A stretch of DNA of 64,000 nucleotides. It comes from Symbiodinium natans. Lineage: Eukaryota > Sar > Dinophyceae > Suessiales > Symbiodiniaceae. The notes under the pieces are model-generated. The model was given only the letters and a program-made list of their open reading frames with translations. It had not been told where the DNA came from and did not search any database. This document shows positions 1 to 11,915 of this stretch, in pieces; the first letter of the stretch is position 1; each line of letters opens with the position of its first letter. Location of the stretch: assembly GCA_905221605.1 (NCBI GenBank), contig CAJNDS010002145.1, forward strand, positions 314,501 to 378,500. The letters run 5' to 3'. Position numbers and translations under genes: made by a program.

Positions 1-178
1 GTTTATGAATCACTATTATTTGGTGTGGCATGCTTATGGCACTTCGAGGTTTGGTCGCACTCGTGTGAAGAAAAAAAGCACTGCCGGTATCTAAATCACG
101 CCGTACCCCACACAGATGCGACCAAAGCGAGTTTACATGGGCCCACGAGCTCACGGGCCTCCACTTACTGGTTCCTGT

Positions 179-900
179 GGAGGGGAGTACAATCAGCTTT
201 AGAAAACATGCGCTTCAGAATAGATTGAATGAATACGTCCGCAAATATCTAATGCTCATGCCGCTCAAATTTTCACTTGTCTTGTCGTTGGAGGGGACAC
301 ACGGCTTAAGACCAGACACTTAGACTAAGCTCTGGAGAATATAGGAGACGTCTGCAGATGTAATACCCATCCCCCCCCCCGCCTGGAACGAAGAAACATC
401 TACCTGTTCGCGATATGGAACAAATTTTCTGCTGCCCATGGGGCGCACAACCAGATTAAGAAAAGATACTCTCCAGAATAAGATACGTCTGTCTGCACTT
501 GCAATACTCATGCCCGCTCTCAATTTGTTCATGTTTTAGCTTTTGACCTTGGAGGGGACACAGAGCGTAAGACAAGACACTGAAAGTAAGAAAAGGCGCA
601 TTTCAGAACAAGATACGTCTTCGGACGTAATACTCACGCCCCCTCGCCGAAAAGACAGGTTACCATGGTCTTCTCACTGCAAGGGGCGCGGTTTGCGACC
701 AGACACCAAAAATAAGTAAACTTGCGAAATGGCACGATTTACGGTTTCAATGTACACTTATTCACGACAGGGGAGGCTAGCAGGTTAAGATGATTTAAGA
801 TGTACGTTCTTTACACTACGTTCACGCTGCAGACGATACAGAATCGCAACATTGTACTGCCGATGAGGGCAAACGGATTAAGAAGATAATTCATGTAAAT
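179..900. repeat. Degenerate ~110-150 bp tandem repeat array
   Basis: About seven diverged copies share a G-rich entry block (GGAGGGGACAC or similar, near 179, 291, 440, 551, 683, 770 and 863). This is followed by AG-rich words such as TTAAGACCAGACACT and AGAATAAGATACGTCT, and then by AATACTCATGCCC near 350, 505 and 625. Spacing varies from about 90 to 150 bases. No open frame runs through it. It probably continues left of the window. Confidence 0.6.
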
Positions 901-3890
901 CTACATTTGCATTGCAACAATCCTTGGGAAGGTCCGAACCAATTTCTATGACACACTCTGCGTATTCCTAAAACCTGCGGGCGCAGTACGAGTGCCCAAG
1001 AGAATAGAATCTCTTCTGTGAAAACTGATAAAAGAGAAATACTCTGGTAACCGCAAACTTTGATTTTCAAAAACTCCTTCTCTGACATTTGTATCGAGAG
1101 TTAGAATTTTGCAGTTCTGGAGAAGACCAAGCGAAATTGAAGCAAGCCAAACAACAAAGCCCGAACTTCCAAATCGCCTGGTTCGATGGATTGGAACGGC
1201 TTGTTACAAGTGGGCATCACGGCGCTGGTATGCAACATCGTGTGCCCAACCTAACCTGTGCCTACCAGGGCCCTAAGCCCATCAGCTGTGTTGCATCTTG
1301 TCTCCCAGGGCCCACTACCCAAATCATCCACAGTCATGGATTCCGGGATGCAAGCACGAATCCCAGCATGATGGTGCTCACCCTTTATCTCGGCCTGGGT
1401 CCGTTTGAGTTAGTGGCGAGCCTGTGGGGGCCCGTGAACCTCTAGACAGACTGATTCTGATTCATCGAGATGAGACAAGAAAGTTGACAGGCACACGGGG
1501 TCATATACGACGGGTCGAGTGGTCTATGTATGGAAGATTTTGCATGATCTGCAAGTTCTGCCGTACCACCCTCCGCGCCTGCAATTGAGACATGCGGGGA
1601 CCGCACCGTGGCTCAAGTTCCATGATTTGATGTCGGATCCGCAAAAAAGCTCAAAGATATCCGCGATTCTCAAGCAACGCCTCATGACCCTCCCACCAAG
1701 GTGCTTTGGCCAAAACTGCTGATGCCTGCATGATGCAACTGCACGCTTTGCAAGGACAGCAAGCAAAGAGCACCGTTGCATGGCCTCTCGAGCTTCGACT
1801 CCAGACTCTCCTAGCTTTCTTGTTCGTGCAGGATCGGCCAACAGATGCCAAATCATGCCAAAGCGAAATTCGGCCAAGACTCCCTGGTCTCAAGCACACG
1901 ATGGGCTTTAAGCGTCTGTATGATGAATCGGCGGCGCCAAGAAGCTTCGCTTTCATCCTGCACCGCTCATCCACATGCTCATGGCCCTGCTAACAGCAGT
2001 TGCATTGATTGCATTGACCTCCAGCGACGCAACTGAGAATTGCATAGAATTGCAGCAACACATCCCCTAGCAAAGGCCTTCAGAAGTGCTGCTTCGCGTC
2101 TCAGGTTGACGATAATTTCAGCCTGCCAAACTGCGACACTGAATCCCTCGATGATGCTGACAACGTCTGCATTCTACGTTGTCTTTCACGGAGCCTGTTG
2201 CCGGAATCGTCTGGTTTCCGTGCCTTGAGGTTTCAACTGGTTAGAACGACCAGGAGCAACAGGGTTCTTATCTTGCAAAAATTTGTGATAGGTCAACAAG
2301 GACCCCGCGGCTGCTGCAGTCTGCTTTCTTCCAGAAGAGAACTGCCACCTTCCCGCGCGCAACATGTACATGGCTGCATTCCTGCAGGATGCCTTTCTGA
2401 AATCCTCGCCTCCTCGAGCTGCTTCTGCAAGTTCTCGGAGTTGACAGCCTGACCAAGTGCTGAGTCCACTTGATCTCAAGTCAACCTGACTGGTCAACCC
2501 TCTCTCCAGTTGAATCGCGCCATTGTCGCACCTCCACGATCGGCGCATAGTTGAAGTTTGCCTGCGCGGCGCTGTCAAGCAGCTGCCTGCAGAAAAGAAA
2601 AGACTAAAAAAGACTCAGAAAAAAAACGTGAGAATTCAGAACTGAATACATCTTGGACCACCTTGGTCTTCTTAAGGGCTTCTGGGTCTGTAAACGCGAG
2701 TCAAGGCTAGAACTTGCGGCGCCCTGCAAGGGGAGTTGAGGGTGCTGGGTATGAGGCTTTGGACACAAGGACCCACAGGTTAAACACCATGAACAACATG
2801 AGTTTGGAGTTCGGAGGGCTTATGAAGATGTTGGAAGTTTATGCCATTCCGCCGCCAAACAGCGGGCCATCGCGCCCATGTAAGGCTTGAGTTTGGATGT
2901 GATCAACTTGTCAACTGTCCAGCAGAACGGCTTCCACTCCTCTGCAGACGTGGTCGCAGGAGCTGTAGGAGCGACGCGGAGGACCCATTCTGTCAGCACA
3001 GCGCTCGGAGATTGACACTCTGCTAATGAAAACTGACCTTCAGAGAAAGAGCCGGAGCCTCATGCTGCGTGGCCCTCGCCACCACGTCGTTGATCCACCC
3101 GGACCCTGGCCTGAATCTTGCGCGAAGTAAAGATGGAACAGAACCGGACCGAACAAGCTTGGTCTTGGTCTTCGGAGGTGGAAGCTTCGATTTCCCACCG
3201 TCCGGCTCATCCTCCACCTACAAGCCATCGCAAGCTCTTTTATAGCTACATAACGCCTCCACCGGGCTATACATGCGCAGGCCTCCTCGTTGGGTGAGAA
3301 GAGCAAGCCTCCCAAGCCTGGACCAATTGATGGACCAATTGCTTCAGCACTAACATGCGACAGCTGAGAGGGGAACACGGTCCACCGGCGCCGGCTTTCC
3401 TGCTTGACGCAAGCCAACTTCATGGTGCAAACCCCGACCATGCCCCTCAAGCTCCCCAAACTCGGAAAGGTCCTGCACAGCACATGAAACATGGCGAGAC
3501 TGCGCGTGCCCACATGGTCACAGCATCTTCAAGCCAAATAACGCTCCGGCGAGGATACTCTGTGCTGGCCTACATGAACCCTGAACCCGCTGAAGCCTGT
3601 GTTCTGCTCTACGCTTTCCAAGTCTCTTCGAGACTTGATTCCCACTTGGCCACGTGTCGCACCTCTTTTTCCGACCTCTTTGGCTGCAGTATTTCTCATG
3701 CGTGTAGCCCATCAGGTGCCTCCGAAGAAAAGGGCGTTCGGGTGGAAGTTGCTGGGGTGCCCCTAGAATTGAAGTCAACTGTGTCGTGCTCTTCGGGATC
3801 TCGTCAATGTTGATGCGTCTGCGAATAAAAGTTGAATTGTCTGGGCACGAAAGAATGCTCTTCGTGTTGCGCGCCTTAAACATCAATAAT
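901..3890. other. Intergenic stretch without a supported gene
   Basis: Only short overlapping frames on both strands are present. None has a recognisable motif or consistent AG|G splice phases, so I support no gene here. Confidence 0.4.
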
Positions 3891-3895
3891 TTGCC

Positions 3896-3975
3896 GGGGT
3901 TGGGGAAGAGGGGGTCGGAAGGGGGGCGGAGAGGAGAGGGAGGGGCAGGTCGAGGGGGGGGGGACCAGGAGGGGA
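3896..3975 (+). repeat. G-rich tract, potential G-quadruplex
   Basis: Many runs of four to ten G follow one another with short spacers on the plus strand, including a run of ten near 3955. It is low-complexity and could form quadruplexes. Confidence 0.6.
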
Positions 3976-4507
3976 GACACATGCCCACATGGCCTTCCGA
4001 CCGTTCGGGGGGGAGGTGTAACAGATTCAAGCGTCCAACCTTGAATTGCACTGTGCTGTAGCGTCCATTCATTTCCGGCCTCAAGACGACAATTTTGGTT
4101 TACGGTTCATCTGCTTCTGGCCATTGTTCTTCATGCTGTCTTCAATGATGGTTTCTATACTAATGTTCTGACAGTCCTTGGCCTAATTGAGATAAGTTGT
4201 TTCACTCTTGGGCCCTCTTTCGCCTCGGGTTGCCATCCGTCGTTCTGTGCATGTGGTGCCCTGTCTGCTTCCAGTTTTCTAGGCCCTTCGTGAAGATCTT
4301 GTTAAGCGACCTTCCTCTCGGAAGCCACATTGCCACTTTACTCTCCCATGGACAGTGTCCTCTTCGAGCCTCGCATCTTCGCGTTGTCGCATTTGCCGGC
4401 GGCCTTTCTTCCTGATCTTGCCAGACAAGCGCAATGCAATACAAGCATGGAGAACAATCTCAAGAGACCGTCACATCATTGCTCATTCTCGTCACTCTCC
4501 AACAAGT

Positions 4508-4614
4508 GTATATAGATATATACATATGTATATGTATATATATATATATATGTATGATACCCCCTCTCCCAAGGATCTACTTGTTTTCTTGTCCGTGTGT
4601 CTGTGTGTGTGTGT
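4508..4614. repeat. TA/TG microsatellites
   Basis: A TATATA/TATG run at about 4508-4556 is followed by a TG run at about 4592-4614. No gene was seen around it. Confidence 0.8.
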
Positions 4615-4837
4615 GTCTCTGCGCCACTGTTATTTACACATGCAACCCCCTGTAGTCAAGGTGCCTATGCCTGTTCTCTGCAGGTGCTATGACGAAGCGT
4701 GTTTTTTTCAGAAAACAGTGTGACTATGGGAAAACTTGGAGTCCTATGAAAAGTTGTTGACGAGTTGGCATCACGAATTGAAATTCTTGGCAGTTGTATC
4801 CAGGCTACGTGCAAAGATGAAAGAGGTGCAAGGTCTG

Positions 4838-4896
4838 AACCCTAAACCCTCAAACCTGACCTTTTTGGAGTTCAAGGTTTAAGGTTTAGGGTCCAG
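4838..4896. repeat. Inverted interstitial telomere-like repeats
   Basis: CCCTAAACCCT on the left faces AAGGTTTAGGGT on the right with about 25 bases between. These are TTTAGGG-type units in opposite orientation. The plant-like telomere heptamer is known from dinoflagellates. Here it is short and internal, so it is a relic rather than a telomere. Confidence 0.55.
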
Positions 4897-6720
4897 GGGC
4901 CTCGCGATCTCGCGCTACGGAAGGTGGAAGGTGGGGGCAGGTGGTGTGCAGACGAGGTGACGAAGTTGATAGGCGAGATATGTCTACAGCTTACATATTG
5001 GAGGTCAGCTATAGTAACAAACATGTGTTCACTATTCCTCGGCCATGTAGTTGCAAGTCTTAGAGTTGGGGTCATGGTTGCGATAGCATATAAAACAAGG
5101 CGAGGCTTAACAGCTTCGAGTTATAGTTGGCCTCCAATAATGTGAAAGCCTATTCAGTAGTCTATAGTAGGCTACATGTTCTACATTGGGGAGATCATGT
5201 CGCTAGCAACAAGAGTATAATCCCATAAGTTCTATTTTTATTCAGCAAGTGAGATGAATGAAAGCCATCAATTATTTTGACTAAAAGAATATATGTAGCC
5301 CCGAATTGCAAAAACTATGCGCTTGGTTGTAACATGTTATGTGTATTTAGCGCGTCGCTTGTCCCAGTAGCTATCCTTCATTTTCTTCCAATATGCCCGG
5401 CCATTAAAATAGTAAGGTTTTACTTCTGACTGATGCTAGTGATGTTAACCAGCAAATTACATATGTAAAATGGGAGGGTGGAGCGAGAGGATCAAGAGCA
5501 CTCTTCTTTAAGTTATAAGTCGAACACGCAGTGCAATAATGTTGTATGTTTATACAAAGCAGCATTCTGAGAACAAATGGCTTCTTGCTAAAACAGTACT
5601 ATTCATCCATTTGAGTGAAGCAAGCTTAATAACAGCACGCTCGCCCTTTTAGTAGTGATTAAACTGCTTGTGCTAGTACCCGGCCATTTAGCATTGAGCC
5701 GTAGAGTTAGGGTCACGAGTAAAATGCAAAGCTGTCCTGCATCCCATATTCCCCGGCCTTGAACGAACATTCAGTTATGCGAAGAGCTTTGGTTGGCCTC
5801 CAATAATGCTCATCAGGCGGATTCAATTACTTATGTGTTAAAGCTTGGGGCACAAGTATATGACCCTTCAAGCTTTTTCAGGCAATAGATGGCGCACTTT
5901 TTGAGCTACAAGCCATGTCTTGTCTTGAATCACTGACTGTAACTCATCCCTACAATTACAAAAGGAAGAAAAGAAGAAACGGGCCTCTGATTTGAAATAA
6001 CTATTTCCCGCATCAGTTGTCCCAGTAGCTTCCTCTTCCAGTATGCCCGCCCATTAAGCAGCGGAGGTTTGTTGGATCGACCCGGTCCAGAAAGCCATCT
6101 TTGTCTTCTTAAAGAAAAGCTGGTTTTGGATGACGAAGCATCTTTTCCAGGGAAAACTGGAAAGGTAAATCTTTCCATACGGAAACGTTGAATCTCCAGC
6201 TAACCAACCCCCCCCTCTCCGTGGGGTGTGGCTCACCCCCCCCCCTCCCCCCGCCCTCTTCATGTGGTGCGTTTGGGGGGTTGGTGTGTGTGTGTGTATA
6301 CATACAGTTACATACATGTTCATATTGCACATATATGTAAAACACATCTTAAAACCTGAGATTTCATGTGCAGTGCCTGGTGTACATCACAGATGCTGAT
6401 TTTGCTTTCCATCCAAGAGACCCCTTCGCAAGACCAAACCTTGAGCTCCATGAGTCCGCAGGTTGTGAAGGATGTCGACGAATATCACGGAGTGTCACGG
6501 GACCACCAGTCTGCCGCTATTGAAGCTCACCTGCGGAACCGGTGCCTACCATTGTCTGCCTATGCAGCCTACACACGGCACCGACCCCAAATAATCATGC
6601 CACGTGGTCTGGTGTCGAATGGTGGCCGTGTTTAATGTACGCGAAAGTCTCACAGCTCGGCAGACTTGGATAGGACTAGGACTCAAAAACAGTCAGTCAT
6701 CTCGTTTCTGCAGGGTCTCC
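4897..6720. other. Intergenic, AT-rich; no supported gene
   Basis: AT-rich sequence with scattered stops in all frames. It contains a C-rich run and a TG run near 6230-6300. No splice-consistent exon series was found. Confidence 0.4.
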
Positions 6721-6722
6721 CT

Positions 6723-7741
6723 TTAAACTATCTGCGGACGCTGAGGCAGAAAGTTACAAATGCTTGCAACACAAGTCCCTAAGACTTCTTGACTTGAGGA
6801 CGAACCTGCAATGCCAATCGATGACACACCAATTCCAAGCCAACCCATGGGCGGCAGGCCATCACCTGCATTCTGCTCAGCTACGCTCAGCATGTGAACC
6901 ACTGCGTGCAGTCCTAGAGTCAGCATGTCGAATCTATGGGGGCAGCCTTCCAGTACCGAAATGAGCACCGACATCAGCTTGCGGGTGGTAGTCACTGCCG
7001 CGCAGACCACACCTCAGTAAAGACGACGGGAGATTACGAGAGATGTGCTCTGTACATATCTGAATTAGTGCTCTGACTTCTGGATTCGAGGTCTGCTGTG
7101 CTCTATGCCTATCAATCAGAGACTCCAATGTGCACTAGATGTGCACAAGAATCACAAGAAGCCAGGCCACTGTCAAAGTTTGCGATCGTGTAGAAAACGC
7201 TGGCCTGACCAGCACGGATAACTGCAAATGCATGCTGAATAACACGGCAGGTGTCCAAGTTTCTGGCGCCTGACCCAAGGCTCCACAGACCGAGAGCTTG
7301 ATGACTTGCTGCGCAAAGTTTGGATTCGCGAGGCAGAAGATCACACCCTGCAAGTTGTGCGCAAAACATTAGTCGTCAAATTAGTCACGACATGAGATGT
7401 CATGAGGCACAAAGGCGCCCAAAGCTGACCCTGCCTCACGCAGCTCTGCTCGCAATGCGAACAGGAAAGATGTGATTGCCTCGTCTGGGCGGTCAAAGCG
7501 TCAAATCTTGAAATGTCATGAGTGACCGCTGGGACAATGCTGCGACAAGTTACCATGTACAGGTTGGTCCAGAACATCAAATCCTTGGATTCTTGATATT
7601 TCTTGATCCAAGATCTGATGCCGGTACCCTTCCTCCAATGGGACACAGGCTGGGAAAGTATCAATCTCAGGCTGGAGCGTAGGGTCGGACCTGCTCAAGT
7701 GCAACATAAGGTGACCAAGGTATTGGAAGAGGGATTTCTGC
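6723..7741 (-). CDS. Putative multi-exon helical-repeat (armadillo-like) protein, part
   Basis: Several minus-strand segments look like exons of an alpha-helical repeat protein. Segment 7691-7741 reads QKSLFQYLGHLMLHLS and is flanked by AG and GT. Segment 7430-7484 reads DEAITSFLFALRAELREA, with a GT donor. It joins in phase to a segment starting at 7347 after TTGCAG (VIFCLANPNFAQQVIKL), which may end at a GC donor near 7270. Further pieces at about 7030-7128 (SLIDRHRAQQTSNPEVRALI) and 6723-6990 (RKLMSVLISVLEG, then a TAA stop) keep the amphipathic pattern. Only one junction is proven by phase, and the exon borders between 7270 and 6990 are unresolved. The family is not identified; armadillo/HEAT-like is an inference from composition. 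Exon-like pieces at 7.9 and 8.9 kb may belong to the same gene. Confidence 0.5.
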
Positions 7742-7744
7742 CTG

Positions 7745-9146
7745 CTGGTCTGTCTTCCGACACTCAACCTGCACCACACTGCTGAAGGTGCAACGTTGAT
7801 ATGGTAGATTGAGAATCAATGCATGCTCCTTCAACCTCTTTTGGACGCCGCCAACTACACCTCAACTTGTCAGCCCCCCAAGCATTGGAAGGCGACGTGG
7901 GAAGCAGGGCGGCGTCAGGGAGGCTCGTAGTTACTGGCACAGTGCAGAAGATCAACCGCGTCCAAGGGGCCATCGCAGCACAAAGCGCACGTGATGAAGA
8001 GCAGGCCGATTTTGCTGCTGCCACCGGCTTTCTGCCCAAAAGCGGCATCTAGTACCACTCAGAACAGCTGGGAACCGTTTCCTTCACTCCGACTATCATG
8101 CCTAGAAAGGCTCAGACTTGGACAGCGGATGATTGATGGCTAGAGCCGACCCTGCCTTGCTTCGACCTTCTGTCAGCGAGACAATGCCTCAGCTTGTGTT
8201 CAGCTGAAGATACGATACCTCGTTCCGGTCCAATTGTGGGTCACCCCCTGCTCTCCGCTCTCGAAACTAACCGGGTCAACAAGCATTTTTCCTTCGTTTC
8301 GAATTTCTTTCGGATCCCTCCCTAATCACTTTGTTCATTGGGGGGCGGTGACAAAGGGATGCTAATGTATTGTACATCTGTTAAATAGGAGTATCATGTT
8401 TGAGGTTGTCATTCTGCCGAGCACATGGCTTCAGGCATGGCACTGCCCTGCCCTGAGCCATGCCCTGCAAGGCCGAAAACGAGCCAGGAGGCTTGTCCCG
8501 GCAACGATGAATGCAGCCTGCACATACTGGCGAAGTGTGAACTCGGCCTGTCCCAGGAAAAGAGACCCGATCCTTGACCAAGCAAGATGTCATCGCAAGT
8601 GTCGGATATACAACAAGAGCAAAGTGAAGGCGCAGTGTCTCATTCAGACGAAGCCACATTACCGGAAGCATCTTGGCAGACTTGGCAAGGGTAGCAACCG
8701 AAAAGGAAAGGCCGGCAGCCAAAGCAGCACTTGTGCAATACTTCCTCGGCTATGCGGCTATGCACAACGTGCGCCAACCTGAAGCAGATGTTCCAAGTAA
8801 TTCGTGAATCCGTCCTATAAGCTCGTCGATGTCCCTATCTGATTTCCTGCTTGGAAGCGAAAGTACTTGTCCGACGCCAGCAGCGACCAGAAACTCCTTC
8901 GTGCCCAAGTTGGCTGACATGACTGACGGGCGACAACTAGGGCAACAGTACCGCCAATTAGCCGCCTGAGGCAAGCCAGCCGTGCTTCCTTGGACATGAC
9001 GGCCAACATAACCTTGCAAACGATTTGGAGCTACGGCAAGTTTCTGCGAAGATGTCCGACTCATTCCAGTAGCGAGTTGGACAAATCAATTTTTGCTCTC
9101 TTGTGGCGCGTCAGTGGGCTTCGTACCGGTAACTACGGCTTGCCCC
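7745..9146 (-). other. Exon-like pieces, gene unresolved
   Basis: Two minus-strand stretches read like protein: about 7940-7985 (GPLDAVDLLHCASN) and about 8820-8930 (SANLGTKEFLVAAGVG followed by DRDIDELIGRIHELLG). They may be upstream exons of the helical-repeat gene at 6.7-7.7 kb. I could not join them by splice phase. Confidence 0.3.
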
Positions 9147-11282
9147 TCAGTGGCTCTTGATCTTTGCCTCTCGGGCTTTCAGCTCCGGCAGCATAAACAA
9201 GCGGTAAGCCGGAACGACCACAATGCACAGGAAGACTGCCAGGTAGATGTCAACGTTCGGTCCTTCCATTGCGTGACTAATGGCATGCATTCCCAGGGCA
9301 AAGCACACTTCCCAGCTGATGCCGATAAGCAAGCCATGCGCGAGGATGATGTGGTCAATAATGTGAAGAGCGGATTCGGCACCGCCGCTGCTTTTCAGGC
9401 TGTCTGCCAGTTTGTCGAGGCAAAGCAGCATCAAGCAGGACAAGGCGGACACGAAGAGCGCTACAATCAGGTGCCCGATCAGATGGTGCTCGAGATAGGG
9501 CAAAAAGGCGTTCATCATGGCGATGGCGCAGGAGAGCATTCCCCAGGAAAACATCATGATGAAGGTCTCTGTCAAGATCAGCAAAGCTCGCAAACGAATG
9601 TCATCTTCGTCCGTCTGCTCATGCTCGTGTGGCTCGTCGCACTCGTGGGAACCGTGCTCATGGCTCTCAATCTCACCATGGCCATGGCCATGGCCATGTC
9701 CAAACATCTTCTCCTTCAGCTTGAAGGTTGCAATGCCCAGCATCATGGAACCAATGGACACCGCGAACAAGACCATCCAGCCTTGGTGCCAGTTCTTTCC
9801 AGAGACATCGGCGTAGACATGGAAGTGAGTGTCAGGCATAGCGCCAATGGCAAAGAAGCTGATGCTGCGGACAGAGGCAAATGACAGTCCCAAGCAAAGT
9901 GATTCGTTCTCGGCCTCTTCTGAGATTTCATCCCACAGTGCTTCGCCACGGCTGACCACCCCATCGTCCATTTCGCTGATTTTCTTTCTGGTAAAGGCTG
10001 CCACGCGATAGAGGAGTGTCACCAGAACAAGAGCCCCAGGAACCACCAGCAATGACATAGCCGGAGAATTTGAGAATGGCTCGGAGTCCTGCAATGAGGC
10101 CAAGGTTGCAACGATGGCGAAGCCCGCGCAATGTGCCACCAGACCACCCCAGCATTTCATGGCAGTCTCTCGTTGCTCCCAGAGTGCTTCGAGCTCTTTT
10201 CGCTCCGACTCGCTCTGAGCATCCTTCGGCTCCTTGGCCTCCTCACCAAATGCACCGCTCAACAGCGCGGTTACCAGCTGTGACAGGAGGAACCACATCA
10301 CTGCCAAACCAAAGCAGAGTCCAGCATTGCCCCATCCACTCATAGACATCTGAGAAAACAAGAATCGCTTGGCGCATTGATTCACTACATCAGAAGCAAG
10401 CACGGCAATGAAAATACACGCCGACAAGGTGAGAATGTTCCAGCTGTAGTATCTGATGTCCAAGTCGGGATGCTGCACAAGATAGAACATCGCCATGACA
10501 AGGGTAACACCTCCGATGAGCATGTAGGATGCCGTCAGGGTCTTTTCGTCTGGCGCATGGTGGGCATGCCCCTCATGCCCCTCATGTGCGTGACCCTCTT
10601 CATGGCCGTGCCCACCGTGTCCACCGTGTCCAGCATGCGCATCATGCCCAGAGTGTCCGTGGCCATTCTCCGCGTGGTCGGCGTGGCCGGACTCCCCATG
10701 AGTTTCGTCAGAGTGGGCATGCGCATCATGCGCATCCTGATCATGTGACTTTGCGTGCCCATCGTGAGCTTGCACTTCATGGCCGTGCTCATCATGAGTC
10801 TCATGTGACTCCTCGCCGTGTGTATGATCCCCTTGAGCATGCTCCTCATGGCCGTGCTCCTCATGTTCGCCTGGGGCAGCATCTGTTTGAGGAGCTCCAT
10901 GTCCGTGTTCTGCTGGCTTAGCGCCGTCATGGTCGTGCCCGTCGCTAGCATGATCAGCATGGTCAGCGGTGGGTGCCTTCTCTTCATGCTCGTGCTCGGA
11001 AGGTCCAGAGGGCTCAGAGGGTGTCTTGCTCTGGGGTGGATCGATGATTCGCACGATCACCCCGTCCTTCGGGTGCTCGACATTCTCTATTTTTAGCTCT
11101 TCCTTCACGGTCCTGACGGTGATGTGTGTTTTTGCGCTTTCTGAGAGGACTTGAAGCCATGCCAGGACAAGGAAGAACCTGACCGTGCTGGCCAAGGTCA
11201 TCGCACTGATGACCAGCTTCGTTCTGCACAAAGGTGTTTGAACCAATATGCTCTTGACGAGAGAGCTTGGTTTCTGTCCCAA
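9147..11282 (-). CDS. Histidine-rich multi-pass membrane protein
   Basis: Uninterrupted frame of 711 residues. Residues 28-48 (MTLASTVRFFLVLAWLQVL) look like a signal peptide, so the true start may be Met28 at 11201. A possible AG acceptor, cis or spliced-leader, lies at 11224-11225. Residues 96-242 are an extracytosolic-type stretch dominated by His, Asp, Glu and Gly. About eleven hydrophobic helices follow (roughly 250-270, 280-300, 318-342, 375-396, 407-428, 462-480, 501-520, 565-590, 600-622, 640-665 and 676-696). A second His cluster, residues 528-555 with (GH)n then ESHEHGSHECDEPHEHE, sits between helices seven and eight. Such clusters bind Zn, Ni or Cu in other proteins. The membrane core matches no transporter family I recognise (not clearly ZIP, CDF or NiCoT), so metal sensing, buffering or transport is inference only. 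Confidence 0.85.
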   Translation of the reverse strand: MGQKPSSLVKSILVQTPLCRTKLVISAMTLASTVRFFLVLAWLQVLSESAKTHITVRTVKEELKIENVEHPKDGVIVRIIDPPQSKTPSEPSGPSEHEHEEKAPTADHADHASDGHDHDGAKPAEHGHGAPQTDAAPGEHEEHGHEEHAQGDHTHGEESHETHDEHGHEVQAHDGHAKSHDQDAHDAHAHSDETHGESGHADHAENGHGHSGHDAHAGHGGHGGHGHEEGHAHEGHEGHAHHAPDEKTLTASYMLIGGVTLVMAMFYLVQHPDLDIRYYSWNILTLSACIFIAVLASDVVNQCAKRFLFSQMSMSGWGNAGLCFGLAVMWFLLSQLVTALLSGAFGEEAKEPKDAQSESERKELEALWEQRETAMKCWGGLVAHCAGFAIVATLASLQDSEPFSNSPAMSLLVVPGALVLVTLLYRVAAFTRKKISEMDDGVVSRGEALWDEISEEAENESLCLGLSFASVRSISFFAIGAMPDTHFHVYADVSGKNWHQGWMVLFAVSIGSMMLGIATFKLKEKMFGHGHGHGHGEIESHEHGSHECDEPHEHEQTDEDDIRLRALLILTETFIMMFSWGMLSCAIAMMNAFLPYLEHHLIGHLIVALFVSALSCLMLLCLDKLADSLKSSGGAESALHIIDHIILAHGLLIGISWEVCFALGMHAISHAMEGPNVDIYLAVFLCIVVVPAYRLFMLPELKAREAKIKSH

Positions 11283-11734
11283 GCAACCACATGATGAGGC
11301 GTGATGAAGTGCTGAACACTACATCAACTACTGTAACACATGAGGCAGCCACCCACGGCCATGTTCATCAGAGCATCCACCATCTGCAGAAACCAGACTG
11401 CGGTGAACCTATCCAGGGCTCACAGTTCTTGAGCACTTGTTTGCGACGCTTGTGCCAGGATACCTTCGTCCGGTTGAAGTCTTGAACTTGAAGATTCTTT
11501 CTTGAATCCTGTGGCAGCTCCCAGGAGTACAAGTGGCGCAAGTGCTTGCTTCATTGTGCAGGCGCAAATTCGATGTCAATGGGTGGCTTAACGAAAGCTG
11601 GGGAAGATCGTAGTTAGCAAGGGTGATGCGACACTGCCTGGCATACTGTTAGTTACGATGAGCTGCAAAAGGGAGCTAGCATTCAAACACGTTTTGAGTT
11701 GTTCTTGCATGACAGCAAAAATTCACGCAGAACA

Positions 11735-11915
11735 GCTTTTAGAACAGGCAGACCAGGACTTGGTTTCCTTGCCCCCTTCCACCCAACCCGGAAATTTGCT
11801 GACCCCCCCCCCCCCCGTGATGCTGAGACTTGGCTCTCCTTCGTCTGCGATGCTCACGCTACACCCCGCGTTCGGCCAGCCCGGCTGCCGAGGCGGCGCG
11901 TGCAAGCGTTTAAGC
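11735..11915 (+). repeat. Interspersed repeat family, copy 1
   Basis: It shares GCAGACCAGGA..TTGGT, a C-rich tract, and the block CTCCTTCGTCTGCGATG with CACGCTACACCCCGCG (then GGCC and CCCGGC) with the copy at 18.4 kb. It shares parts with the copy at 43.2 kb, and its tail (CCCGGCTGCCGA) with 59.13 kb. All copies are in the same orientation, opposite to the genes. Confidence 0.6.

Noticed and set aside
1605..1620. GTGGCTCAAG resembling the 3' end of the dinoflagellate spliced leader
   Set aside because: Only about ten bases agree, with no preceding leader sequence; chance match.
9093..9884. Plus-strand 263-residue frame
   Set aside because: Antisense shadow of the His-rich membrane protein.
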